Below are positions 1-7,843 of a stretch of 47,006 nt of DNA, one piece after another (positions within the stretch are counted from its first letter, which is position 1; each line of letters opens with the position of its first letter). Origin of the DNA: an uncultured Verrucomicrobiota bacterium (lineage in GTDB: Bacteria > Verrucomicrobiota > Kiritimatiellia > CAIVKH01); the NCBI GenBank assembly GCA_937873455.1, contig CALMYG010000003.1, positions 1 to 47,006 of the forward strand. Direction: 5' to 3'. The position numbers and the translations under genes were made by a program. Under the pieces are notes generated by a model. The model was not told the DNA's origin. It saw only the letters and a list, made by a program, of their open reading frames with translations, and did not search any database.

Positions 1-180
1 CGGGATTTTCCCGCTTTTGTATTCACGGTACCGACGGTCAGCTTCTTCAATCCAGAGTTGCTCAATATGCCGATCGCTCAGATTGTCAAGGCTGGCAATC
101 AAGTGTTCGGCAAGTTTGGCCCGGTCCGTCGGCGGCAGCTTCAACGCCTGGGCCTCGCATTCGATCAATTGTGGCGACAT
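1..180 (-). CDS. Addiction-module component, 5' part (runs off left edge)
   Basis: The minus strand encodes 60 residues from an ATG at 180 and stays open to the window edge. The protein starts MSPQLIECEAQALKLPPTDR and continues with AKLAEHLIASL, then a region ending in EADRRYREYKSGKIP. This fits the short 'putative addiction module component' family (about 70-75 residues), the antitoxin-like partner of RelE/ParE-type toxins. A purine-rich GGAGAGGAGA sits just upstream of the start. The C-terminal 10-15 residues and any toxin gene lie outside the window, so whether this is an active toxin-antitoxin pair cannot be seen. The family call rests on pattern recognition. The plus-strand frame over the same bases is a shadow. 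Confidence 0.8.
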   Translation of the reverse strand, partial: MSPQLIECEAQALKLPPTDRAKLAEHLIASLDNLSDRHIEQLWIEEADRRYREYKSGKIP

Positions 181-270
181 GGACAGGTCTCCTCTCCTAT
201 AAATAGACTATGAAATTCTGAGTTCAGGATCAATCCCCGGTTTACTGTGCCCAGCGGCGAAGGGGTAAAC

Positions 271-350
271 GGGGACACAGAACGATCCGTTGTCATAACG
301 CATTGCTTCCGGGCGGTAGAGGCGGGAAAAGGCGCTGTTTCTGTGTCCCC
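271..350. repeat. Inverted repeat, 12-bp perfect arms
   Basis: GGGGACACAGAA at 271-282 is matched exactly by its reverse complement TTCTGTGTCCCC at 339-350, giving an 80-bp element with a 56-bp interior. Both arms are preceded by AAAC on their outer side (allowing one base of offset). It lies between the addiction-module gene and rsgA in otherwise non-coding DNA. Arms reading GGGGACA...TGTCCCC are often seen at the ends of small non-autonomous elements and around REP-associated Y1 transposases; that link is inference. No transposase is visible. Confidence 0.5.
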
Positions 351-475
351 GGTTTTTCCCCACCTTCTTTTGCCTTGCCCGTGTCGGCCTACCATTTAAA
401 TTCAATCCGTGAAAAGGGAGCAAGCCGCCTGGAACGCGGAGTGCGGCTAATACTGTTCGCCGTATAGGAAGACCG

Positions 476-1534
476 ATGAAATTGACGGACCTGGGATTTG
501 ACGGCTGGTTTGAGCAACACTGCGCCTCCCTGCTGCAGCCCGGACAACGTGTAGCGCGTGTCACGGCCGTCGATCGGGGCGCTTTCCTTGTCCGGCATCA
601 AGACGCCGAGACCCCGGCGGAATTGACGGGCAAGTTCCGTTTTGCGATTGAATCCGCCATCGACCTGCCGTGTGTGGGCGACTGGGTGTGTGTGCAGTGC
701 CACGGATCGGGCAGCCCCGCCATTATTCACCATGTTTTCCCGAGAAAGACATTCCTGCGCCGCAAATGCCCGGGCAAGACCGTAGACTTCCAGATGATTG
801 CGGCGAACATCGATGTCGCCTTCATCGTGCAGTCTTGTGGCTACGACTTCAACCTGGCGAGGCTCGACCGCTACCTTGTGATGGCCCATGAGGGCGCGAT
901 TGAGCCGTGGATACTGTTGACCAAGACAGATCTCGTATCGCCCGATGCGGTGGATGATGTTGTCGGGCAGGTGAAGCGCCGGTGCGCCTTCGCCCGCGTC
1001 GTTGCCCTCAGCAACACTACGGGCGTCGGCTTGGACGCGTTGCGTGCGCTTCTCGTCGCCGGACGAACCTATTGCCTGCTTGGCTCATCGGGAGTCGGAA
1101 AGACCACGCTCATCAACCGGTTGATTGGCCGAGATACATTTGACACGAAAGCCGTCAGCGGGACGGGAGAGGGCGTTCATACGACTTCCCGGCGACAGTT
1201 GCTTTTGCTGGGTGGCGGTTCCATGTTGATCGACACGCCGGGGATGCGCGAGTTGGGCCTTCTTGGAGCAGGCGACGGCGTGGACGACACGTTTGCCGAT
1301 ATCCAGGAATACGCTGTGAGCTGCCGCTTTGCGGATTGCACGCACACCAACGAACCCGGATGCGCAGTCCTCCTGGCCGCGGAAAATGGGATGCTGAGCG
1401 AGGACCGATACCAAAATTACCTCAAGCTCAAAAAAGAGTCCGCGTTTCATGATCTCTCCTATGTTGAGAAGCGGATGAAGGACAAATCTTTCGGTCGATT
1501 CATCAAGTCCGCCAAGAAGAGCCTGAGGAAGTAG
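476..1534 (+). CDS. rsgA: Ribosome small-subunit biogenesis GTPase RsgA
   Basis: This 352-residue protein is a circularly permuted GTPase that acts in late 30S subunit maturation. The order of motifs is diagnostic. An OB-fold-like N-terminus (about 25-85) is followed by G4 TKTD (149-152), then G1 GSSGVGKT (203-210) and G3 DTPG (253-256). A C-terminal zinc knuckle has C283, C288, H290 and C296, and a lysine-rich tail follows. Length is normal for the family. The ATG at 476 is preceded by AGGAAG at 466-471 with a short spacer. It appears monocistronic. Confidence is high from the permuted G motifs together with the zinc knuckle. Confidence 0.96.
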   Translation: MKLTDLGFDGWFEQHCASLLQPGQRVARVTAVDRGAFLVRHQDAETPAELTGKFRFAIESAIDLPCVGDWVCVQCHGSGSPAIIHHVFPRKTFLRRKCPGKTVDFQMIAANIDVAFIVQSCGYDFNLARLDRYLVMAHEGAIEPWILLTKTDLVSPDAVDDVVGQVKRRCAFARVVALSNTTGVGLDALRALLVAGRTYCLLGSSGVGKTTLINRLIGRDTFDTKAVSGTGEGVHTTSRRQLLLLGGGSMLIDTPGMRELGLLGAGDGVDDTFADIQEYAVSCRFADCTHTNEPGCAVLLAAENGMLSEDRYQNYLKLKKESAFHDLSYVEKRMKDKSFGRFIKSAKKSLRK

Positions 1535-1558
1535 AAGGCGATTTCGGGCGTTAAGACC

Positions 1559-1687
1559 ATGAGCAAATTCGTAGGCATTCACGTTCGTGCTGAAGGCGAT
1601 TATGATACGCAAACGATTGCGCTGGTATCCAAGTTGAATTGCGGCTTGGAGATGATGGCGGATCGATTGATTGAGGAAGCTGAATAG
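1559..1687 (+). CDS. Possible small protein, 42 aa
   Basis: A short frame starts at ATG 1559, 24 bases after the rsgA stop, and encodes a 42-residue peptide beginning MSKFVGIHVRAEGDYDTQT and ending in an acidic helix (MMADRLIEEAE). I do not recognise a family. There is no strong ribosome-binding site. It could be a real small gene, a decayed remnant, or chance. The 400-base gap between rsgA and prfB otherwise holds only this frame, a second short frame and a candidate promoter. Confidence 0.25.
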   Translation: MSKFVGIHVRAEGDYDTQTIALVSKLNCGLEMMADRLIEEAE

Positions 1688-1697
1688 TAACGATGCC

Positions 1698-1820
1698 ATG
1701 CGTCGTCAGTGGGAGCCGGGCGGTTTCCCGCAGTACCGCATGCGCCTGCGGCGCATAAAGAGGTCAGGCGCGTTGCATGATCTTCTTCATGATCCCGATG
1801 GGGTGATCGTGAAGGAATAG
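1698..1820 (+). CDS. Possible small basic peptide, 40 aa
   Basis: This frame begins at ATG 1698 and encodes a basic 40-residue peptide (MRRQWEPGGFPQYRMRLRRI, then a stretch ending LLHDPDGVIVKE). It is in a different frame from the preceding short ORF and has no clear ribosome-binding site. I do not recognise it. The ordered composition (a basic middle and an HDPDG turn) hints at a gene remnant rather than random sequence, but support is weak. Confidence 0.2.
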   Translation: MRRQWEPGGFPQYRMRLRRIKRSGALHDLLHDPDGVIVKE

Positions 1821-1876
1821 GAATCGGTCAACCAATCAGGGATACGCCCGGTCCGCGGGTCACGTATTCTCTAGGG

Positions 1877-1904
1877 TTGAATTACGCTCGCCGGCGGTTA
1901 TCCT
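1877..1904 (+). promoter_or_regulatory. Candidate sigma70-type promoter for the prfB block
   Basis: TTGAAT (1877-1882) and TATCCT (1899-1904) are separated by 16 bases and lie 34 bases upstream of the prfB start. Both hexamers are imperfect. This is the best match in the gap and would drive the overlapping prfB-trp-yicC-gmk block. Confidence 0.3.
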
Positions 1905-1937
1905 GTTGCCTTCACGTTTAAAGCAAGGAACCGATTG

Positions 1938-3054
1938 ATGATCGAAGACATTCAAAAACGACTGCTGGAGATGAAACAGGGCTTGATCGAGCTCAGAGGT
2001 TATCTTTGACGTCGATGCCAAACGTCTGAAACACGAAGAGTTGGAGGCGCGGGCCTCGGCGCCGGACTTTTGGAACGACCAGAACCGGGCGAAGGTGGTT
2101 ATTGCCGAAACCAATGCCCTGAAAGATGTGTTTGAGCCTTTTGATGCGCTGCAGCGCAGCATCGAGGACCTGGACGTCATGATGGAATTGGCGGAGGCGG
2201 AAACCGACCACGGCCAAATCAAGGCGGCGCACCAGGAATGCGCCCGTCTGATGGAAAAACTGGAGACCGACTACCGCACCTTCGAACTCAAGTCGCTTCT
2301 GGCCGACAAGCTGGATGCGAACAACGCCTACCTGAGCCTCAACGCCGGCGCGGGCGGTACGGAGTCCTGCGACTGGGCGCAAATGCTGTTGCGCATGTAC
2401 TCCCGCTACTGCGAGCGCGCCGGCTTCGAGGTGGCGGTGATGGACATCCAGCGCGGCGATGAAGCCGGGATCAAGAGCGTCACCCTGCAGATTAGCGGAC
2501 CCTATGCCTACGGGTATCTCAAGGGCGAGCGCGGGGTTCACCGCCTGGTGCGGATCAGTCCGTTTGACGCCAACAAGCGTCGCCATACGTCGTTCGTCGC
2601 GTGTGATATTGTAGCCGAAATCGACGACTCCATTGATATTCAGATCGAAGACAAGGATTTGCGCGTGGATACCTTCCGGGCGAGCGGGGCGGGGGGACAG
2701 CATGTCAATAAAACCGACTCCGCCATCCGGATTGTCCATATCCCAACCGGGGTGGTGGTGTCCTGTCAGGCGGAACGCTCCCAGCACTCCAACCGCGACA
2801 AGGCCATGAAAATGCTGGCGGCGCGGCTGTATGAGTTGGAGCGGGATAAACAAAGCAAGGAAATGGAGAAGTTTTACGGCGACAAGGGGGAGATCGCCTG
2901 GGGCAGTCAAATTCGTTCTTATGTGCTGCAACCGTACCAGATGGTTAAGGATCACCGCACCGAGGCGGAAACCGGCAATGTGGATGCCGTCCTTGACGGC
3001 GACATCACCTTGTTTATTGAACATTATCTGAAAATGAAGAAGTCAAAACGATGA
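1938..3054 (+). CDS. prfB: Peptide chain release factor 2, programmed +1 frameshift
   Basis: RF2 recognises UGA and UAA stop codons and releases the nascent chain. The gene is in two frames. ATG 1938 opens 23 codons ending in CTT followed by an in-frame TGA (2007-2009). Skipping one T (2007) gives GAC and a 348-residue frame to 3054, for 371 residues in total, normal for RF2. The main frame carries the stop-recognition tripeptide SPF (in VRISPFDANKRRHTSF) and the catalytic GGQ (in RASGAGGQHVNKT). The coding sequence is therefore join(1938..2006,2008..3054). The downstream frame's first possible start is internal and not a real start. The stop overlaps the trpC ATG (ATGA), suggesting translational coupling. 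Confidence 0.96.
1995..2010 (+). promoter_or_regulatory. RF2 autoregulatory +1 frameshift site
   Basis: The sequence AGAGGTTATCTTTGAC contains a Shine-Dalgarno-like AGAGG followed by the slippery CTT and the TGA-C stop context. TATCTTTGAC is identical to the well-known E. coli prfB site. When RF2 is scarce, ribosomes pause at TGA and slip +1 to make full-length RF2. Confidence 0.95.
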
Positions 3055-3842
3055 ACTGGCTGGAAAAAATCCTCGACCACAAACGGGGCGAAGTGGCGGC
3101 ATGGAAACGGGAAACGCCGTTGGATCTCTTGCGGGAGGAAGCCGCGCGGAGCGTTTCTCCGCCGGATTTCCGGGAGGCGTTGCTGTCCCGTCCGATCGGA
3201 TTGATTGCCGAGGTCAAGCGCCGGTCGCCTTCAGCCGGCATCATTCGCGATCCCTTTGAGCCGGCGGCCATCGCCCGGGCCTACGAGGCGGGCGGCGCCC
3301 AGGCGCTTTCCGTTTTGATGGACCAGGAATTTTTCGGAGGCGGCCCTGAACCGTTTCGCGCGGTCCGCGCCGCCGTGTCGTTGCCGCTCCTTTATAAGGA
3401 GTTTGTCATCGATCGCTGGCAGGTCTGGCATGCCGCCACCTTGGGCGCTTCGGCGGTGTTGCTGATTGTCGCCGCTTTGGAACCGGATGAACTGTCCGGG
3501 CTGATGGAGGATATCGCGACGGCGGGCATGCAGGCGCTGGTTGAGGTACATGATGAGGCGGAAACCGCGGTTGCGGTGGAGCGGGGGGCCGCCATCCTCG
3601 GAATCAACAACCGCAATTTAAAAACGTTCACGACCGACCTGGAGACGACCGGGCGGCTTCGGGCGGTTATCCCGGCCGATCGGTTGGTGGTCAGCGAAAG
3701 CGGCATACGCACGGCGGAGGATGTGGTCCGGTTGCGGGCGATCGGGGCGGATGCCTTGTTGGTGGGCGAACATTTGCTGCGCGAGCCCGACGTGACGAAG
3801 GCGGTAAGGAATTTGATGGAACCGGCATGGATCTCTTCATAA
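3051..3842 (+). CDS. trpC: Indole-3-glycerol phosphate synthase
   Basis: TrpC closes the indole ring in tryptophan synthesis, converting CdRP to indole-3-glycerol phosphate. The 263-residue protein shows the family landmarks. These are LIAEVKRRSPSAG (catalytic Lys in the beta1 strand), ALSVLMDQEFFGG, LLYKEFVIDRWQV (second catalytic Lys), GINNRNLKTFTTDLETT and VSESGIRTAEDV, ending with the phosphate-binding ALLVGEHLL. It is a monofunctional enzyme of normal length. The ATG overlaps the prfB stop by 4 bases, and the 3' end overlaps trpF by 16 bases, so it is translated within one tightly packed block. Confidence 0.96.
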   Translation: MNWLEKILDHKRGEVAAWKRETPLDLLREEAARSVSPPDFREALLSRPIGLIAEVKRRSPSAGIIRDPFEPAAIARAYEAGGAQALSVLMDQEFFGGGPEPFRAVRAAVSLPLLYKEFVIDRWQVWHAATLGASAVLLIVAALEPDELSGLMEDIATAGMQALVEVHDEAETAVAVERGAAILGINNRNLKTFTTDLETTGRLRAVIPADRLVVSESGIRTAEDVVRLRAIGADALLVGEHLLREPDVTKAVRNLMEPAWISS

Positions 3843-4444
3843 AAATTTGCGGGATTTCCACCTTCTCCGATGCGGCGGAGGTGGCGGCAATGAAGCCCGA
3901 TGCCCTCGGTTTTGTGCTTTGGCCGGGGTCGCCGCGCGCGGTTGCGCCGGAAGAGTTGATTCGTTGGCTGCCCCGGGTGCGTTCCCCGGCGATCAAGGTG
4001 GGGGTGTTTGTTCAACCAAAGCCGGAGGAGGCGGTCCGCATTGCGCGGCTGGCCGGCCTGGATGTGATCCAGGTACACGGGGAGGTTGATGTTTCCGCCT
4101 ATGACCGCGCCGGCGTGAGGGTCTGGCGGGCGGTGCATGCGGATCGGTTGTCGCCGTTGGAATTCAATGGTCCGCGCGTTGACGCCTGGGTTGCGGACAC
4201 CTATAGTAAAGAACTTCCCGGTGGAACCGGCCGTGTCGGCAATTGGGAGGCGGTCCGGGCCTTGATCCAGGCCACTGCGATACCGGTATTGTTAGCCGGC
4301 GGGTTGCATCCCGGAAACGTGCGCGAAGCGGTTCGCGCGGTGCATCCCTGGGGCGTTGATGTCAGCAGCGGCGTGGAAAAGGGTCCGGGGCGCAAGGATA
4401 TGAACAAAGTCAGGGAATTTATTCAACAATGTCGAACCTTGTAA
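3827..4444 (+). CDS. trpF: Phosphoribosylanthranilate isomerase
   Basis: TrpF converts phosphoribosylanthranilate to CdRP, the step before TrpC. The 205-residue protein begins [16 protein letters not shown] (catalytic Cys in KICGI). It continues with [13 protein letters not shown], a VGVFVQ strand, the VIQVHGEV strand, the catalytic-Asp region [19 protein letters not shown] and [15 protein letters not shown]. Length and motif order are standard. The start lies inside trpC (16-base overlap) and the end overlaps trpB by 16 bases. Confidence 0.95.
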   Translation: MDLFIKICGISTFSDAAEVAAMKPDALGFVLWPGSPRAVAPEELIRWLPRVRSPAIKVGVFVQPKPEEAVRIARLAGLDVIQVHGEVDVSAYDRAGVRVWRAVHADRLSPLEFNGPRVDAWVADTYSKELPGGTGRVGNWEAVRALIQATAIPVLLAGGLHPGNVREAVRAVHPWGVDVSSGVEKGPGRKDMNKVREFIQQCRTL

Positions 4445-5655
4445 CACAACCCGATTCGCGCGGGCATTTCGGCCCTTACGGCGGCATGTATGTGCCGGAA
4501 ACCTTGATGGCGCCGCTGCAGGAGCTGGCGGAGCAATACGGCAAGGCGCGACGCGATCCGTCCTTCCGGAAGGAATTGGCCTACTACCTCAAGGAGTTTG
4601 TGGGGCGGCCGACGCCGCTGTTTCTCGCCGAGCGGTTGTCGGAGGAATTGGGCGGCATCCGGTGCTTCTTGAAGCGGGAGGATTTGTGCCATACCGGCGC
4701 GCATAAGATTAACAACTCCATGGGTCAGGTGCTGTTGGCGCGCCGGATGGGCAAGAAGCGGATTATCGCGGAGACCGGCGCCGGTCAGCACGGGGTGGCT
4801 ACGGCCACCGTTTCGGCGATGTTCGGCCTGGAGTGCGTGATTTACATGGGGAAGGTGGACATGGAGCGCCAGGCGCTCAATGTTTCGCGTATGCGCCGGC
4901 TTGGCGCCCAGGTGGTGGCGGTTACCGCCGGCCAGCAGACCCTGAAAGAAGCGATCAGCGAGGCGATGCGCGACTGGGTGACCAACGTACGATCCACCCA
5001 TTACATCATCGGGTCGGCGCTGGGGGCGCATCCGTATCCGATGATGGTGCGGGATTTTCAAAGCGTGATCGGGCGGGAAGCCCGCGCCCAGTGTCTGCGC
5101 CAGACCGGCAGGTTGCCGCATGGACTGGTCGCCTGCGTCGGCGGGGGCAGCAACGCCATCGGGCTCTTTCATCCGTTTCTGAAGGACCGCGGGGTGCAGA
5201 TGATCGGGGTGGAAGCGGGCGGGGAAGGCATTCGAGCCGGGCGGCATGCCGCCCGTTTTGCCCAAGGTAAACTTGGCATTTTGCAGGGCACCAAAACTTT
5301 TGTGCTCCAGGATCGTCATGGGCAAATCATGCTGACGCATTCGGTGAGCGCCGGGCTCGATTATGCCGCGGTAGGTCCGGAGCATAGCCGGTTGCGCGAT
5401 CTCGGTCGGGTGGAATATGCATACGCCACGGACCGTCAAGCGATGGATGGCGTGAATACGTTGTGCCGGCTGGAAGGCGTTCTTCCCGCATTGGAAACGG
5501 CGCATGCCATCGGTTACCTGTTGCATCACCCCCGCCGTTTCAAGAAGGGCCAGATTGTCGTGGTGAATCTCTCCGGGCGGGGTGACAAGGATGTCCAGCA
5601 AATGGAGGCGTGGGATGCGGCTCATGCCGCGAGCGGACGGAGCGCCGCATCATGA
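4429..5655 (+). CDS. trpB: Tryptophan synthase beta subunit
   Basis: TrpB is the PLP enzyme that joins indole and serine into tryptophan. The 408-residue protein has [11 protein letters not shown] near the start, the PLP lysine in [27 protein letters not shown], the phosphate-cradle [10 protein letters not shown], the [16 protein letters not shown] loop and the C-terminal LSGRGDKD. It is the canonical TrpB1 type that pairs with TrpA. No trpA follows: the next gene (yicC) starts on the overlapping ATGA. The last ~20 residues after the GRGDKD motif are an ordinary variable tail. The alpha subunit must be elsewhere, or indole is supplied another way. Confidence 0.97.
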   Translation: MSNLVTQPDSRGHFGPYGGMYVPETLMAPLQELAEQYGKARRDPSFRKELAYYLKEFVGRPTPLFLAERLSEELGGIRCFLKREDLCHTGAHKINNSMGQVLLARRMGKKRIIAETGAGQHGVATATVSAMFGLECVIYMGKVDMERQALNVSRMRRLGAQVVAVTAGQQTLKEAISEAMRDWVTNVRSTHYIIGSALGAHPYPMMVRDFQSVIGREARAQCLRQTGRLPHGLVACVGGGSNAIGLFHPFLKDRGVQMIGVEAGGEGIRAGRHAARFAQGKLGILQGTKTFVLQDRHGQIMLTHSVSAGLDYAAVGPEHSRLRDLGRVEYAYATDRQAMDGVNTLCRLEGVLPALETAHAIGYLLHHPRRFKKGQIVVVNLSGRGDKDVQQMEAWDAAHAASGRSAAS

Positions 5656-6533
5656 CCGTTCAAAGCATGACCGGCTTCGGGCATGGAAACGCCCAGGGCG
5701 GCGGGTTGCGCATTCAGGTCGAAGTCAGCTCGGTCAATCGCAAGCAACTTGATGTGGTGGTGAACGCGCCGCGAACGTTGCTCAGTCTTGAGCCGTGGTT
5801 GGTCGAGCAGGTTTCCCGGCGGATCTCTCGCGGACGGGTTACCCTGCAGCTCGCGGTGCAGCATGCGGGCGGCCATGCGTTTGGCGTGGTGATTGACAAC
5901 CGTCTGGCCCGTCGTACCGCCGACGCGCTCAAACAACTGGCGCGTCACTGCGATGTGGATCCCGCGGTGACGGTCGGCGACTTGCTGCGCATCCCCGGGA
6001 TTGTCACCGCATCCTCCGCCGATCCTCAAGCCGAAGCGGTAAAGCCGCTGTTGGCGAAGGCGCTTGATCAGGCCTTGGACGCGTTTACCGCGATGCGCCG
6101 CCGCGAAGGCGTCGCGCTCGCCCGGGAATTATCGACGCGGCTGGATCATCTGGAGAAGATTTCCGCCGCGGTGTCGCGGCGGGCCCCGGCATTGGTCAAG
6201 CATTACCGGCGTGCGTTGAGCCAGCGGGTGCGCGCCTTGGCCGGTGAGTTGCCGGTACCCGATGAACGTCTCGAAAAAGAGGTGGTGCTGATGGCGGACC
6301 GGTCCGACATCACCGAAGAGTTGACCCGGCTCGGCAGCCATATCGAGCAGGCGCGCGGCATGCTCCGGCAAAAAGAACCGTCGGGGCGGAGCCTGGATTT
6401 TCTCGCCCAGGAAATGTTTCGTGAAATCAACACCATTGCCGCGAAGGCGTCGGATGCCCGCATCGCCGCATCCGTGGTGCAATTCAAGGCGGAATTGGAA
6501 CGGTTCCGCGAACAAACCCAGAACATCGAATGA
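5652..6533 (+). CDS. yicC: YicC/YloC family endoribonuclease
   Basis: YicC proteins are conserved endoribonucleases implicated in RNA turnover. I chose ATG 5652 because the family starts with an SMTGFG motif, here [12 protein letters not shown], and because this ATG overlaps the trpB stop. That gives 293 residues, the usual length. Further landmarks are [17 protein letters not shown], a coiled middle region, and the C-terminal [15 protein letters not shown] and [20 protein letters not shown] with a final helix ending in QNIE. The 3' end overlaps gmk by 4 bases; yicC-gmk adjacency is common in bacteria and supports both calls. Confidence 0.95.
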   Translation: MTVQSMTGFGHGNAQGGGLRIQVEVSSVNRKQLDVVVNAPRTLLSLEPWLVEQVSRRISRGRVTLQLAVQHAGGHAFGVVIDNRLARRTADALKQLARHCDVDPAVTVGDLLRIPGIVTASSADPQAEAVKPLLAKALDQALDAFTAMRRREGVALARELSTRLDHLEKISAAVSRRAPALVKHYRRALSQRVRALAGELPVPDERLEKEVVLMADRSDITEELTRLGSHIEQARGMLRQKEPSGRSLDFLAQEMFREINTIAAKASDARIAASVVQFKAELERFREQTQNIE

Positions 6534-7144
6534 TTCACCCCGAACCACGCCCCTTGTTGATCGTGATCTCCGCGCCTTCGGGCACGGGCAAGACCACGCT
6601 GTGCGACCGCCTGATCTCCGAGTTCAGGACCATGAAGTACTCCGTATCCTGCACCACGCGCTCCCCGCGCGACGGGGAAATCGACGGCGTCGATTACCAC
6701 TTTATTTCCGAAGACGCGTTTGAAGGCAAGGTCAAGGCGGGTGACTTTCTCGAACATGCCGAAGTGCATGGCCGGCATTACGGCACCTTGCGCGACGCGG
6801 TGATGGCGAATCTGCGGAAGGGCATTGATGTGTTGATGGATATCGACGTGCAGGGGGCCGCGCAAATTCGCGACGTGATGATGCGCGCATCCGCCGACGA
6901 TCCGTTGCGGCGCGCGTATGTCGATGTGTTCATCGCGCCGCCATCACTTGATGTGCTGCACGCGCGCTTGAAGGGTCGCGGCAAGGATTCCGATGAGGTG
7001 ATCGAGCGGCGCATGCAACAGGTGGAGAAGGAACTTGCGTGTTGGCGTGACTACCAATACTTCATCATCAACGATCGTCTCGACGCCACGTACGACACCT
7101 TGCGATCGATCATCATCGCCGAACATCACCGGTTGGCGTCGTGA
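6530..7144 (+). CDS. gmk: Guanylate kinase
   Basis: Gmk phosphorylates GMP to GDP with ATP. The 204-residue protein has the P-loop ISAPSGTGKTTLCDRL. GMP-binding elements follow: SVSCTTRSPRDGEIDGVDYHF, FLEHAEVHGRHYGTL and LMDIDVQGAAQI. The lid arginines are in RLKGRGKDSDEVIERRM, and the C-terminal FIINDRLDATYDTL is typical. It is the last gene of the prfB block; an AT-rich non-coding stretch follows. Confidence 0.97.
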   Translation: MIHPEPRPLLIVISAPSGTGKTTLCDRLISEFRTMKYSVSCTTRSPRDGEIDGVDYHFISEDAFEGKVKAGDFLEHAEVHGRHYGTLRDAVMANLRKGIDVLMDIDVQGAAQIRDVMMRASADDPLRRAYVDVFIAPPSLDVLHARLKGRGKDSDEVIERRMQQVEKELACWRDYQYFIINDRLDATYDTLRSIIIAEHHRLAS

Positions 7145-7522
7145 GCGCGCCGGAAAAATTCTGAAAAATATTTCACGTCCATGATTGACGTACGCGCAAA
7201 ACATTTTTATTGTGTGAATCAGAAGTAAGAGATGCGTAAATGAAAAGCGTTCATCCAATTTATTTTTTGATCTGATTCCTCTCGATCATGCTCCCCCTCT
7301 TTTCATCGTTTGTTTTCTTCTCGGAAAAAATCCTCAAGCAGGATGAACGCCACGCGAGCGAGAAGACGATGCCTTCCGAAAATTTCAACGCTGTTCCAGA
7401 ATGGAAGTCGACCGCAACGGCATGCATCCGTTAGCGGTCGCGTAGTTCAGGAGAAACGCGGACCCATTATCCAATCGGTAGCGAAACAAAAACAACAAAC
7501 GATAGAAGGGAGGGAAGAAGAC
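7145..7522 (+). other. AT-rich leader region before the H1-like gene
   Basis: This 378-base gap between gmk and the H1-like peptide is AT-rich compared with its surroundings. It holds a good promoter match (7185-7213), so the transcript for the H1-like gene would have a leader of about 300 bases. A 48-codon frame at 7288-7434 (starting MLPLFSSFVFFSEK) is open but unrecognised. The H1-like frame also stays open upstream to about 7310 without convincing protein character. Nothing else is evident. Confidence 0.5.
7185..7213 (+). promoter_or_regulatory. Sigma70-type promoter upstream of the H1-like gene
   Basis: TTGACG (7185-7190; five of six consensus bases) and TATTGT (7208-7213; four of six) are separated by an ideal 17 bases in AT-rich DNA directly after gmk. 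Confidence 0.5.
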
Positions 7523-7621
7523 ATGGCGAAGAAAGCTCCTGCCAAGAAAAAAGCCGCAGCCAAGAAGGCTCCGGCTAAAAAGGCCCCGGCCAAGAAGGCC
7601 GCTGCCAAAGCGAAAAAATAA
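7523..7621 (+). CDS. Histone H1-like lysine/alanine-rich peptide, 32 aa
   Basis: ATG 7523 follows a strong GGGAGGGAAG ribosome-binding site and opens a 32-residue peptide made almost only of Lys, Ala and Pro, beginning MAKKAPAKKKAAAKKAPAKK. The AKKAP/AAAK repeats are those of eukaryotic H1 tails and of chlamydial Hc-type and other bacterial H1-like proteins, which bind and compact DNA through charge alone. It is far shorter than most such proteins and has no globular domain. The upstream in-frame extension lacks this composition, so the short form is preferred. Hairpins follow directly. A nucleoid or nucleic-acid-binding role is inferred from composition. Confidence 0.75.
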   Translation: MAKKAPAKKKAAAKKAPAKKAPAKKAAAKAKK

Positions 7622-7641
7622 AACCGTATTTGCGTACGGTT
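7622..7641 (+). terminator. Hairpin directly after the H1-like stop
   Basis: AACCGTA (7622-7628) pairs with TACGGTT (7635-7641) around a 6-base loop, starting at the base after the stop codon. There is no T-run, so it may be an mRNA-stabilising hairpin rather than a terminator. Confidence 0.35.
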
Positions 7642-7661
7642 GATTCTCCCTAGGGAGAATC
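7642..7661. repeat. Perfect 20-bp palindrome
   Basis: GATTCTCCCTAGGGAGAATC is its own reverse complement over 20 bases. It lies between two hairpins downstream of the H1-like gene. It could form a hairpin in RNA only with a very tight loop, so a dimeric protein-binding site is as likely. Confidence 0.6.
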
Positions 7662-7663
7662 TC

Positions 7664-7711
7664 AACAAATGACGGTCCGAGACGCTGCAAGTCGAAGGGC
7701 CGTCATTTGTT
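7664..7711 (+). terminator. Long-stem hairpin, probable terminator
   Basis: AACAAATGACGG (7664-7675) pairs perfectly with CCGTCATTTGTT (7700-7711) across a 24-base loop. It is followed by the AT-rich ATTTAT. The 12-bp stem ends the H1-like transcript region ahead of nrdR; the weak T-run lowers confidence in factor-independent termination. Confidence 0.5.
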
Positions 7712-7740
7712 ATTTATAGGGATAACCCAACCCCCGGCGT

Positions 7741-7790
7741 TCCGGAAACACTTTCTGGATGCAACTTGACAGGCCCACGAAATGTGGGCT
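7741..7790 (+). promoter_or_regulatory. nrdR upstream region: TTGACA and two small dyads
   Basis: TTGACA (7766-7771) is a perfect -35 hexamer, but the sequence 17 bases downstream is a poor -10. Overlapping its downstream side is a dyad GCCCAC(7773-7778)-gaaat-GTGGGC(7784-7789). Just upstream is a near-perfect dyad TCCGGAAA(7741-7748)/TTTCTGGA(7752-7759). I see no convincing NrdR box. The dyads suggest regulation of nrdR, by an unknown factor. Confidence 0.3.
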
Positions 7791-7843
7791 AAACACAGAT
7801 TCAGGCACCTATATGTGGTAGGTTGGCCAGCGGAGTTTCCCTT

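Noticed and set aside
1938..2040. prfB read as a pseudogene because of the TGA at 2007
   Set aside because: The TGA lies in the conserved CTT-TGA-C frameshift signal with an upstream Shine-Dalgarno-like element, so it is functional recoding.
7310..7522. N-terminal extension of the H1-like peptide to a 103-residue basic protein
   Set aside because: The extension lacks the Lys/Ala/Pro composition, starts at a non-ATG codon and ignores the strong ribosome-binding site at 7509-7519.
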